This document shows positions 25,749 to 34,349 of a stretch of DNA of 64,000 nt, piece by piece. The notes below the pieces were generated by a model, which did not search any database, was not told the DNA's origin, and saw nothing but the letters and a program-made list of their open reading frames with translations. Position numbers and translations under genes: made by a program. The stretch is from Streptomyces sp. LUP47B (GTDB lineage: Bacteria; Actinomycetota; Actinomycetes; Streptomycetales; Streptomycetaceae): the NCBI RefSeq assembly GCF_001746295.1, contig NZ_MJAH01000006.1:301052-365051 (forward strand), in the 5' to 3' direction. Positions within the stretch are counted from its first letter, which is position 1; each line of letters starts with the position of its first letter.

Positions 25749-26387
25749 ATGACTGGCACCTTCCCCAACATCTCCATCAGCACGGAGCGGTTGGTGCTGC
25801 GCCCTCTCGACGAGGACGACGTGCCCGCACTGGCCGAGATGATGAACGACGAGCAGGTCGGGGCCTGGACCGACGTCCCCCAGCCCTACAGCGAGGAACA
25901 GGCGCGCGGCTGGATCACGCGGTACGCGCCGACCGAGCGGGAGGCCGGCCGCGGACTCGCCTTCGCCGTCACCGAGTTCCTCACCCAGCGCCTGGTCGGC
26001 ATCGTCCAGCTCGCCAAGACCAACTGGCACGTGCGCTCCACGGAGTTGTCGTACATCATCGCCCCGTGGGCGCGCGGTGAGGGCTACGCCTCCGAGGCCG
26101 CGCTCGCCACCGCCCACTGGCTGTTCACCGACCAGAAGCTCGAGCGGATCGAGCTGCGCACGGCGGCCGACAACACCGCCTCCCAGCAGGTCGCCCAGAA
26201 GATCGGCTGTATCAGCGAGGGCGTCCTGAGAAACGCCTGCATAGCGCACGTCCGCGCCGCGGACGGCACCTGGAGCGACGTCCGCACCGACTTCATCGTG
26301 TGGAGCCTGCTGCCCGAGGACCTCGACGGAGCGGGCGATCAGCTGGCCGACGCGGACGGCTTCACGACGTACTCCGACTGGAACTGA
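25749..26387 (+). CDS. GNAT-family acetyltransferase, RimJ/RimL type
   Basis: The 212-residue protein starts ISTERLVLRPLDEDDVPALAEMM, characteristic of the RimJ/RimL type. It continues with the acetyl-CoA-binding region (ELSYIIAPWARGEGYASEAALATAHWLF) and NTASQQVAQKIGCISEGVLRN. These enzymes acetylate protein N-termini or small amines; the substrate here is unknown. The ATG at 25749 has GGAG eight bases ahead; the open frame reaches further back but without family similarity. Confidence 0.85.
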   Translation: MTGTFPNISISTERLVLRPLDEDDVPALAEMMNDEQVGAWTDVPQPYSEEQARGWITRYAPTEREAGRGLAFAVTEFLTQRLVGIVQLAKTNWHVRSTELSYIIAPWARGEGYASEAALATAHWLFTDQKLERIELRTAADNTASQQVAQKIGCISEGVLRNACIAHVRAADGTWSDVRTDFIVWSLLPEDLDGAGDQLADADGFTTYSDWN

Positions 26388-26507
26388 CCGGATTCGACCT
26401 CAGGCCGGCGAAAGCGGTTCCGAGGCGCAGCGGGTACTCTCACGGAGCCGCCCGCGGGCTGCCCACCGACGACGGCCTGCGCACACCCCCCTGGAGACTG
26501 AGAGACG

Positions 26508-27719
26508 ATGGCCGACCGGGTCACGGTGATCGGCTGGGACGGCTCGCCGCTGACCGCCGCGGCACGCTCCGCCCTCGGCGCCGCCACGCTGGTCGCGGGC
26601 GCCGCCCACCATCTGGCACTTCCCGAGGTGCCGCCCGCCGCCGAACGCATCCGCCTCGGCAGCGTCGCCCTCGCCGCCCGCCGCATCACCGGCCACCGCG
26701 GCACCGCGGTCGTGCTCGCCGACGGCGACCCCGGGTTCTTCGGAGTCGTACGGACCCTGCGAGCCCCTGAGTTCGGCCTGGAGGTCGAGGTCGTCCCCGG
26801 CGTGTCCTCGGTCGCCGCCGCCTTCGCGCGGGCCGGTATGCCCTGGGACGACGCCCAGGTGGTCGTCGCCCACCGGCGTACCCTGCGACGCGCGGTGAAC
26901 GTGTGCCGAGCCCACACCAAGGTCGCCGTCCTCACCTCGCCCGGCGCCGGGCCCGCCGAACTCGGCCTGCTGATGGAGGGCGTCCACCGCACCTTCGTCA
27001 TCTGCGAGGAACTCGGCACCGACCGCGAACAGGTCACCGTCGTCACCTCCGACAAGGCCGCCGACCACACCTGGCGCGACCCCAACCTCGTCATCGTCAT
27101 CGGCGGCACGGCCGCCGTGACGGAAGGCGGCGGATGGATCGCCGGGCGCGACCCGGCCGCCGCGCCGCGCGGCTGGACCCTGCCCGCCGAGGTCTACGGC
27201 GGCCTCATGGGCGAAGGCGAACTGGAACCGCTCCGGGCGGCCCAACTCGCCCGGCTGGGACCACGCGTCGGCGACCTCGTGTGGGACATCGGCTGCGGCA
27301 GCGGCGCCTTCGCCACCGAGGCGGCCCGGGCCGGGGCGGCCGTCATCGCCGTCGACCGCGACCTCAGGGCCTGCGAGCGCACCGAGGCCAACGCGCGCGC
27401 CTTCGGACTCCAGGTCCAGATCGTCCCCGGCACCGCCCCGCACGTCCTGGAGAACCTTCCCGAACCGGACGTCGTCCGCGTCGGCGGCGGGGGAGTGGCC
27501 GTGGTCTCCGCGGTCGCCGACCGGCGTCCGCAGCGCATCGTCGCCCACGCGGCCACCCGCGACGAGGCCGAACTCGTCGGCCGGGACCTCACCGAACACG
27601 GCTACCGCGTCGAGTGCGCCCTCCTCCAGTCCGTCGAACTCGACACCCGGGCCTGGACGGAGACGGAACGGAGTGTCGCGTTCCTGCTCAGCGGGGTCCT
27701 GCCGGACCGTACGGCCTGA
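26508..27719 (+). CDS. cobL: Precorrin-6Y C5,15-methyltransferase (decarboxylating)
   Basis: The 403-residue protein is a CbiE-CbiT fusion. Residues 1-200 form the CbiE tetrapyrrole methylase (VTVIGWDGSPL, ADGDPGFFGVVRTL, VEVVPGVSSVAAAFARAGM), and about 220-403 the CbiT methyltransferase (VGDLVWDIGCGSGAFATEAA as SAM motif). It methylates C5 and C15 of the corrin ring and removes a carboxyl group in cobalamin synthesis. It precedes the bluB-cobT and cysG-like genes on the same strand, so this is a corrinoid cluster, but not the full pathway. I see no cobalamin riboswitch in the 120 bases upstream. Confidence 0.92.
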   Translation: MADRVTVIGWDGSPLTAAARSALGAATLVAGAAHHLALPEVPPAAERIRLGSVALAARRITGHRGTAVVLADGDPGFFGVVRTLRAPEFGLEVEVVPGVSSVAAAFARAGMPWDDAQVVVAHRRTLRRAVNVCRAHTKVAVLTSPGAGPAELGLLMEGVHRTFVICEELGTDREQVTVVTSDKAADHTWRDPNLVIVIGGTAAVTEGGGWIAGRDPAAAPRGWTLPAEVYGGLMGEGELEPLRAAQLARLGPRVGDLVWDIGCGSGAFATEAARAGAAVIAVDRDLRACERTEANARAFGLQVQIVPGTAPHVLENLPEPDVVRVGGGGVAVVSAVADRRPQRIVAHAATRDEAELVGRDLTEHGYRVECALLQSVELDTRAWTETERSVAFLLSGVLPDRTA

Positions 27720-28098
27720 CGTCGCCGGTCGCTGTTGCGCCGTCCCCGTGATCCTGTTGTCGTACCGCGCGCGGTAGGCTGGCCGACTGTTGTACCGCTT
27801 CTGGCTGCCCGGCATTCGTTCGTCAATGTCCGGAAAGCGCGCCCGTTTTGGGGGTAGGTGTGGTACGGCATGACCGGAGGACGCGCAACGTGGCGCAGTC
27901 CACAGCGGGCTGTCGCGGATCAACCTGTCGCGACGGGGTAACGGCCGGGACAATGCCAGTTAATGGCTTTGTCGTCTTTCTCGGCGAGGCCGTTCGTGCC
28001 GCTGGGCACGCACGCTCGTTCTTCACTGCGGAGGCGGTCGGTGCGCCGTCCCCGGCGAGCTGGTCGTGGAAGCACTAACCGATGGGCGAGGGGTACGC
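27720..28098 (+). other. Gene-poor 379-base region before bluB-cobT
   Basis: No family is recognisable. A TAGGCT hexamer at 27775-27780 could be the -10 of the downstream promoter, with a TTG-initiated 27-codon frame (MYRFWLPGIRSSM...) starting ten bases later. Another small frame starts at ATG 27953 (MPVNGFVVFLGEAV...) and ends at 28078, 41 codons. Either could be a leader or chance. No cobalamin riboswitch consensus is visible. Confidence 0.35.
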
Positions 28099-31000
28099 AT
28101 GACCGACACCGGCCAGGTCCCGGGCGAGGGACTGCCGGAGAACGCAGGCATGGTGGAACAGCCGGGCGTCCCGGGTGCGTACACCTACCTCTCCGAGACC
28201 ACCGCCGAGGACGAAGACCTGTTGCTGCTGCCGGGCGCCCAGAGCCCGTGGGGCAACGAGGTCGCCCCGCCCGCCCCGGAGCCCGTCGTCGAGACCGTTC
28301 ACGAGCCGGGCGCGCACGAGATGTCCGGCCGCGACAGCGGAGCGCACGATCTGAGCGCCGTCCGCACGCCCCAGCCGCAGGCTCCCTCGATGCCGATCCC
28401 GCCCATCACGCCCCGTCGGCCGCTGCACCTCGGTCCGCCGATCCCCGACGCCTCCGCGAGCCCGGTCCGCTCCCTCGCCGACCGCGGCCCCGCGGGCGCA
28501 CCGGTACGGCAGCCGGCCGCGGCCGTGCCCGGCCCCGAGTACTTCGACGCGTCGCAGCCGCAGGGCGCGATCCCGTGGGGCGCCCCGGCCCAGGCCGCCG
28601 TCCAGACGCCGGTGAACGCCGTGGCCCCGGCTGCCGAAACGGTTGTTCCGGCCCAGGAGCCGGTGAGCGCCGCCCAGGCCGCGGTGACCGACCTCGCTCC
28701 CGAGGCGGAGGCCGCGGTGTACGAGGCTCCCGAGGCGGAGGCCGCGGTGTACGAGGCTCCCGAGGCGGAGGCCGCGGTGTACGAGGCTCCCGAGGTCCCG
28801 CTGCCGGATGTCGTACCGGGCCCGGAGGCCGGGTACGCGTCGGAGCCGGTGCAGATTCCGGTCGCCGAGGCGGATCAGGTCCTGGCCGACGGTCCCGGGG
28901 CTGACGGAGTTCAGCCCGACGGGGGCGAGGGACAGTTGCCGGGGGACGGCTCCCTGCCCGACAGCGTTCAGCTCGCTTCCGCTGGTCCGGAGATGCCCGC
29001 GGAACAGTTCCTGGCCGAGGCCCCTGTGGCCGAGGCGGTCCCGGATTCCGGTGCCGACGCCGAGCAGGCGCCGGGCAGTGGCCCCGTCCTGGGTGCCACG
29101 GAGGACGCGGTCGCCGTGCCGGACCCGGTCGACGCCGCTGCGGCCGAGCCGGTGCCCGTGCCCGAGGCCGTGCCTGTCGTGGAGACGTCCGCTGTGGCGG
29201 TTGACGTTGACGTCACCACGCCGGTCGCCGAGGAAGCAGTGGCCGAGCCGGAGGCCGTCGCCGCCCAGGAAGCGGTCGCTTCGGAAGCGGTGACCGCCGA
29301 GGACGCCGAAACCGGCGCGGTCCAGGAACCGGACGCCTCTCACGAAGCTGTCGTGGTTCCGGAAGCCGAAGCCGCTGTGGAGGAAGCCGCACCCGTCGTC
29401 GGGGAAGACGCCGCCATGGCAACCCCGGAGGCCGCCGAAGCCGTAACGCTCCAGGCGCCCTCGGAGGCCGAGCAGGCTCCCCAGCCGGCGGACGCCGTCA
29501 CCGCACCCGACGAAGTCCCCTCCGCACCCGCGGAGGAAGACCCCGCGGCCGAGGCTCCCGAGCCACTCGCCGTCGAGGAGGCGGCACCGGTGCCGGAGCG
29601 GGTCCAGGAGCCCGCCCCTGCCGCTCTGCCCGCCGAGGCCCCGCAGGCTCACCACTTTGTCCCGCCCGCTCCGCAGGGCCCCGTCGCAGGGCCGGCCCAC
29701 GCGCCCGCCCAGGAAGCGCCGGAGCCCCTCGCGGCGGACGTGGCCGACACCGACGTACAAGTGATGCACCCGCCCGTTCCGGCAGACGAGATCCAGTCGT
29801 CGGACCCGGTCGCGCCGCAGGAGTTCCCGGCCGCACCGGACCAGGCGCCGCAGGGCCCGCAGACTCCGGCAGCCCAGCCGCTCGCGGTGGAACTCGCCGA
29901 CGAGCAGACCCAGTTCGCGTACCCCGCCGCCGCCGAGGCCCCCGCAGTCCTGCCCGCGGGAGTCCCCTTGGAGCCCCGACAGGGCGAGCCCGTGGGCAAG
30001 TTCGTGCCGGTGGACGGCTCGGTGCCGACCACCCCGCACCTCGCGCCGACCCCGCCGCACCCTCTGTCGCTCCCCACGGACGACGTACGGCAACCCGCGG
30101 TCCCGGCCCCGCGTGAGGCGGGCGGCGACCCCGACATCGCACAGCAGGCGGACGACCTGGACACCCGGGCGGCCGATCAGGAAGACCGCGAAGTCCAAGA
30201 AGTCCAGGAAGTTCAGGAAGAAGTGAGCACGGCCGCCGTGGAAGAAGTACGACAGTCCACGGGCCCCGCCGCGCCCGCCTACGACGACGCCGAGCGCGAG
30301 GCCGTCCTCAAGGTCATGCGTGAGCGCCGCGACATCCGCAACGGCTTCCGCGGCGACCCGATCCCGCACGAGGTGCTGCTCCGTGTCCTGGAGGCCGCCC
30401 ACACCGCGCCCTCCGTCGGCCACTCGCAGCCCTGGGACTTCGTCGTCATCCGCTCCGCCGAGACCCGGGCGGCGATGCAGGACCTGGCCCAGCGCCAGCG
30501 CGAGGCCTACGCCAAGTCGCTGCCCAAGGGCCGGGCCAAGCAGTTCAAGGAACTGAAGATCGAGGCCATCCTCGAGACCCCGGTGAACATCGTCGTCACC
30601 GCCGACCCCACCCGTGGCGGCCGCCACACCCTCGGCCGGCACACCCAGCCGCAGATGGCCCCGTACTCCGCCGCGCTCGCCGTGGAGAACCTCTGGCTCG
30701 CGGCCCGCGCCGAGGGCCTCGGCGTCGGCTGGGTCAGCTTCTTCGACGAGCGCGAGATGGTCCGCGCCCTGGGGCTCCCCGAGCACCTGGAGGTCATCGC
30801 CTACCTGTGCGTCGGGTACGTCGACGAGTTCCCGGACGAGCCCGAACTGATGCAGGCCGGCTGGTCCAAGCGCCGCCCGCTGTCATGGGTCGTGCACGAG
30901 GAGACGTACGGCCGTCGCGCCCTGCCCGGCGAGGAGCCGCACGACCTGCTGGGCGAGACCGTCGCCCAGATCCGCCCGCTGGACGCCAAGGCGCTCGGCG

Positions 31001-31995
31001 AGGCCTGGGAGCGGCAGAAGCGGATGACCAAGCCGGCCGGCGCGCTCGGCATGCTGGAGATCATTTCCGCCCAGCTGTGCGGGCTTTCGCGGCAGTGCCC
31101 GCCGCCCATTCCGGAGCCCGCGGCCGTCGCGATCTTCGCCGGTGACCACGGTGTGCACGCCCAGGGCGTCACCCCCTGGCCGCAGGAGGTGACGGCCCAG
31201 ATGGTCGCCAACTTCCTCGGCGGCGGCGCGGTCTGCAACGCCTTCGCCGCCCAGGTGGGTGCCGAGGTGTGCGTGGTGGACGTCGGCGTGGCGTCCGAAC
31301 TCCCGGCCACCCCCGGCCTGTTGCCCCGCAAGGTCCGGGCCGGTACGTCCGACATGACCACCGGTCCCGCGATGACCCGAGAGGAGGCCAAGCAGGCCAT
31401 CGAGGTCGGCATCGAGACCGCGCGTGACCTGGTCGCCGCCGGCAACAAGGCCCTGCTCACGGGTGAGATGGGCATCGCGAACACCACCGCGTCCGCTGCC
31501 CTGATCTCGGTCTTCACGGGAACCGACCCCGCCGAGGTGACCGGTCGCGGCACGGGCATCAACGACGAGACCCTGGCTCGCAAGACCGAGGTCGTCCGCC
31601 GCGCGATCGACCTCCACCAGCCCGACCCCGCCGACCCGATCGGCGTCCTGGCGGCGATCGGCGGCTTCGAGCACGCGGCGATGGTGGGTCTGCTGCTGGG
31701 CGGCGCCTCCCTCCGCACGCCGGTCATCCTGGACGGCGTCAGTGCGGGCGCCGCCGCCCTGGTGGCCCGTGCGATCGCCCCGGAGGTCCTCGCGGCCTGC
31801 ATCGCGGGCCACCGCAGCGCCGAACCCGGCCACGTGGCCGCCCTGAACAAGCTCGGCCTGCGCCCTCTGGTCGACCTCGACCTCCGCCTCGGCGAGGGCA
31901 CGGGCGCCCTGCTGGCCCTCCCCCTGGTCCAGAGCACGGCGCGGGCGATGCATGAGGTGGCGACCTTCGATTCCGCAGGAGTGACCGAGAAGTAG
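28099..31995 (+). CDS. cobT: BluB-CobT fusion with long disordered N-terminal region
   Basis: The 1298-residue product has three parts. Residues 1 to about 725 are low-complexity, rich in Ala, Pro, Glu and Val, probably disordered, with almost no aromatic residues and a perfect triple repeat (28701-28790). Residues about 727-945 match BluB, the nitroreductase-fold enzyme that makes 5,6-dimethylbenzimidazole from FMNH2 (MRERRDIRNGFRGDP, APSVGHSQPWDFVVI, LGVGWVSFFD). Residues about 951-1298 are CobT, which activates that base with nicotinate mononucleotide (KPAGALGMLE, GDHGVHAQGVTPWP, GEMGIANTT, catalytic Glu in LGEGTGALLAL). The ATG at 28099 has GAGGGG eight bases ahead. A fusion lets the lower ligand pass between sites. 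I infer BluB is active. Confidence 0.93.
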   Translation: MTDTGQVPGEGLPENAGMVEQPGVPGAYTYLSETTAEDEDLLLLPGAQSPWGNEVAPPAPEPVVETVHEPGAHEMSGRDSGAHDLSAVRTPQPQAPSMPIPPITPRRPLHLGPPIPDASASPVRSLADRGPAGAPVRQPAAAVPGPEYFDASQPQGAIPWGAPAQAAVQTPVNAVAPAAETVVPAQEPVSAAQAAVTDLAPEAEAAVYEAPEAEAAVYEAPEAEAAVYEAPEVPLPDVVPGPEAGYASEPVQIPVAEADQVLADGPGADGVQPDGGEGQLPGDGSLPDSVQLASAGPEMPAEQFLAEAPVAEAVPDSGADAEQAPGSGPVLGATEDAVAVPDPVDAAAAEPVPVPEAVPVVETSAVAVDVDVTTPVAEEAVAEPEAVAAQEAVASEAVTAEDAETGAVQEPDASHEAVVVPEAEAAVEEAAPVVGEDAAMATPEAAEAVTLQAPSEAEQAPQPADAVTAPDEVPSAPAEEDPAAEAPEPLAVEEAAPVPERVQEPAPAALPAEAPQAHHFVPPAPQGPVAGPAHAPAQEAPEPLAADVADTDVQVMHPPVPADEIQSSDPVAPQEFPAAPDQAPQGPQTPAAQPLAVELADEQTQFAYPAAAEAPAVLPAGVPLEPRQGEPVGKFVPVDGSVPTTPHLAPTPPHPLSLPTDDVRQPAVPAPREAGGDPDIAQQADDLDTRAADQEDREVQEVQEVQEEVSTAAVEEVRQSTGPAAPAYDDAEREAVLKVMRERRDIRNGFRGDPIPHEVLLRVLEAAHTAPSVGHSQPWDFVVIRSAETRAAMQDLAQRQREAYAKSLPKGRAKQFKELKIEAILETPVNIVVTADPTRGGRHTLGRHTQPQMAPYSAALAVENLWLAARAEGLGVGWVSFFDEREMVRALGLPEHLEVIAYLCVGYVDEFPDEPELMQAGWSKRRPLSWVVHEETYGRRALPGEEPHDLLGETVAQIRPLDAKALGEAWERQKRMTKPAGALGMLEIISAQLCGLSRQCPPPIPEPAAVAIFAGDHGVHAQGVTPWPQEVTAQMVANFLGGGAVCNAFAAQVGAEVCVVDVGVASELPATPGLLPRKVRAGTSDMTTGPAMTREEAKQAIEVGIETARDLVAAGNKALLTGEMGIANTTASAALISVFTGTDPAEVTGRGTGINDETLARKTEVVRRAIDLHQPDPADPIGVLAAIGGFEHAAMVGLLLGGASLRTPVILDGVSAGAAALVARAIAPEVLAACIAGHRSAEPGHVAALNKLGLRPLVDLDLRLGEGTGALLALPLVQSTARAMHEVATFDSAGVTEK
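28701..28790 (+). repeat. Three perfect 30-bp tandem repeats in bluB-cobT
   Basis: The unit, starting CGAGGCGGAGGCCGCGGTGT, occurs at 28701-28730, 28731-28760 and 28761-28790 without change and encodes EAEAAVYEAP. It stays in frame, so copy number can vary without breaking the gene. Confidence 0.9.
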
Positions 31996-32004
31996 GCGCT
32001 GCGC

Positions 32005-32037
32005 GGGGGGCCCGGGGACCGCGTCCCCGGGTCCCCC
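32005..32037 (+). terminator. Strong GC-rich hairpin after bluB-cobT
   Basis: Stem of about 15 pairs (GGGGGCCCGGGGAC against GTCCCCGGGTCCCCC, one G-U) with a three-base loop, just after the cobT stop. It separates this gene from the siroheme enzyme. Confidence 0.75.
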
Positions 32038-32162
32038 ACGCACGTGGGTCCGTGCCCGGCGACGACGCCCAGTCGACGGACACCTGAGCCGCCCTCCCCG
32101 CCCACCCCGTAAAATCCGCACGTCAGGGCCACCGCACTGCCGTAAAGAGGAGCCGCACCCTC

Positions 32163-33404
32163 ATGGCCGAAAACCCCGCCTACCCCGTAGGCCTCCGCCT
32201 CACCGGCCGCAAGGTCGTCGTCCTCGGCGGCGGCCAGGTGGCCCAGCGCCGTCTCCCGGCCCTGATCGCGGCGGGCGCGGACATCGTCCTGGTATCCCCG
32301 TCCGCCACCCCCTCCGTAGAGGCGATGGCGGACGCCGGCGAGCTCACCTGGACCCGGCGGCCTTACCAGGAAGGCGACCTGGCGGACGCCTGGTACGCCC
32401 TGATCGCCACCGGCGACACGGAGGCGAACACCCGTGCCTCGGCCGAAGCGGAGCGCCACCGTGTCTGGTGCGTCCGTTCCGACGACGCCGACGCCGCCAC
32501 CGCCTGGACCCCGGCGACGGGCCACAGCGAGGGCGTCACGGTCGCCGTGCTCACGACGAACGCGAAGGGCCGGGACCCCCGCCACACGGCGGCCATCCGG
32601 GACGCGGTGGTCGAGGGCCTCCGCGACGGCACCCTCGTCGCCCCCCATCACCGCACCCGCACCCCCGGCGTCGCCCTCGTCGGCGGCGGCCCCGGCGACC
32701 CCGACCTCATCACGGTCCGCGGCCGCCGCCTCCTCGCCGAGGCCGACGTCGTCATCGCCGACCGCCTCGGCCCCCGCGACCTCCTCGCCGAACTCCCGCC
32801 GCACGTCGAGGTCATCGACGCGGCGAAGATCCCGTACGGCCGCTTCATGGCGCAGGAGGCCATCAACAACGCCCTGATCGAGCACGCCAAGCAGGGCAGG
32901 TCGGTCGTACGGCTGAAGGGCGGGGACCCCTATGTCTTCGGCCGGGGCATGGAGGAGCTGCAGGCCCTCGCCGAGGCCGGCATCCCCTGCACCGTCGTCC
33001 CCGGCATCTCCAGCTCGATCTCGGTCCCGGGCGCGGCCGGTATCCCGGTCACCCACCGTGGAGTCGCGCACGAGTTCACCGTGGTCAGCGGCCATGTCGC
33101 CCCCGACGACGAGCGCTCCCTGGTCGACTGGCCCTCGCTCGCCAAGCTCACCGGCACCCTGGTGATCCTCATGGGCGTCGACAAGATCGGCCGGATCGCC
33201 GAGACCCTGGTGGCCCACGGCAAGTCGCCCGACACCCCGGTCGCCCTGGTCCAGGAGGGAACGACGGCCGCCCAGCGCCGGGTCGACGCCACCCTGGCGA
33301 CGGTCGGTGAGGTGGTCGTCGCCGAGGACGTGAAGCCTCCGGCCGTCATCGTCGTCGGCGAGGTCGTCGCCGTGGGACCGCGGAAGTCGGAGCCCTCGGA
33401 GTAA
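32163..33404 (+). CDS. Uroporphyrinogen-III C-methyltransferase with precorrin-2 dehydrogenase domain (CysG-like)
   Basis: The 413-residue protein has an N-terminal NAD-binding domain (KVVVLGGGQVAQRRL, residues about 16-31) like the precorrin-2 dehydrogenase/ferrochelatase part of CysG, then the uroporphyrinogen methyltransferase from about 165 (VALVGGGPGDPDLITVRG, GRSVVRLKGGDPYVFGRG, VVPGISSSISVPGAAGIPVTHRG). It makes precorrin-2 and probably sirohydrochlorin, the branch point to sirohaem and cobalamin. The N-terminal domain is shorter than in enterobacterial CysG, so the ferrochelatase step is uncertain. It starts at ATG 32163 after GAGGAG-like GAGGAGCCG. Confidence 0.9.
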   Translation: MAENPAYPVGLRLTGRKVVVLGGGQVAQRRLPALIAAGADIVLVSPSATPSVEAMADAGELTWTRRPYQEGDLADAWYALIATGDTEANTRASAEAERHRVWCVRSDDADAATAWTPATGHSEGVTVAVLTTNAKGRDPRHTAAIRDAVVEGLRDGTLVAPHHRTRTPGVALVGGGPGDPDLITVRGRRLLAEADVVIADRLGPRDLLAELPPHVEVIDAAKIPYGRFMAQEAINNALIEHAKQGRSVVRLKGGDPYVFGRGMEELQALAEAGIPCTVVPGISSSISVPGAAGIPVTHRGVAHEFTVVSGHVAPDDERSLVDWPSLAKLTGTLVILMGVDKIGRIAETLVAHGKSPDTPVALVQEGTTAAQRRVDATLATVGEVVVAEDVKPPAVIVVGEVVAVGPRKSEPSE

Positions 33405-33468
33405 CCCGGGGTAACACAACCTGTTCCCAGCCGTTGGCACCGCACCCAGGACAAGGCAGTATCACCCT

Positions 33469-34287
33469 GTGGCCGATCTCATCACCGTCGAGGACCCCGA
33501 CGACCCGCGCCTGCACGACTACACGGGCCTGACCGACGTCGAACTGCGGCGCAAACGCGAGCCGGCCGAGGGCCTGTTCATCGCCGAGGGCGAGAAGGTC
33601 ATCCGCCGGGCGAAGGACGCGGGCTACGAGATGCGCTCCATGCTGCTCTCCGCGAAGTGGGTCGACGTCATGCGTGACGTCATCGACGAACTCCCGGCCC
33701 CGGTCTACGCCGTCAGCCCGGAGCTCGCCGAACAGGTCACCGGTTACCACGTACACCGCGGCGCGCTCGCCTCCATGCAGCGCAAACCCCTGCCCACGGC
33801 CGCCGAGTTGCTCCAGACCGCCCGCCGCGTGGTGGTCATGGAGTCGGTCAACGACCACACCAACATCGGCGCGATCTTCCGCTCGGCGGCGGCGCTGGGC
33901 ATGGACGCGGTACTGCTGTCGCCCGACTGCGCCGACCCCCTGTACCGCCGCAGCGTCAAGGTGTCGATGGGCGCGGTCTTCTCCGTCCCCTACGCCCGCC
34001 TCGACTCCTGGCCCAAGGGGCTGGAGTCGGTCCGCGAGGCCGGCTTCACCCTCCTTGCCCTCACCCCGGACGCCAAGGCCAAGACCCTCGACGAGGCCGC
34101 CCCGCACAGGATGGACCGGGTCGCGCTGATGCTCGGCGCCGAGGGCGACGGCCTGACCACCCAGGCCCTGGTCGCCGCCGACGAATGGGTCCGCATCCCG
34201 ATGGCCCACGGCGTCGACTCCCTCAACGTGGGCGCGGCGGCAGCGGTCGCCTTCTACGCGGTGGCCACGGGGCGACCGCAGGGCTGA
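33469..34287 (+). CDS. TrmH/SpoU-family RNA 2'-O-methyltransferase
   Basis: The 272-residue protein carries the knotted SPOUT fold motifs: NDHTNIGAIFRSAAALGMDAVL (motif 1), LMLGAEGDGL (motif 2) and IPMAHGVDSLNVGAAAAVAFY (motif 3), which together bind SAM and the target ribose. The N-terminal part (FIAEGEKVIRRAKDAGYEMRSML) resembles the substrate-recognition domain of rRNA methylases. The RNA target is not known. The GTG at 33469 follows TATCAC by three bases, with no strong ribosome-binding site. Confidence 0.87.
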   Translation: MADLITVEDPDDPRLHDYTGLTDVELRRKREPAEGLFIAEGEKVIRRAKDAGYEMRSMLLSAKWVDVMRDVIDELPAPVYAVSPELAEQVTGYHVHRGALASMQRKPLPTAAELLQTARRVVVMESVNDHTNIGAIFRSAAALGMDAVLLSPDCADPLYRRSVKVSMGAVFSVPYARLDSWPKGLESVREAGFTLLALTPDAKAKTLDEAAPHRMDRVALMLGAEGDGLTTQALVAADEWVRIPMAHGVDSLNVGAAAAVAFYAVATGRPQG

Positions 34288-34349
34288 GCGGCAGGGTGGG
34301 CCAGGTCCGCCCAGGGCGCTTTCCCCTGACGGCGATCCCGGCGAAGCAC

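Noticed and set aside
28075..30786. A 903-codon frame opposite bluB-cobT, Gly/Arg/Leu-rich
   Set aside because: The low-complexity sense region generates long antisense frames; no start signal.
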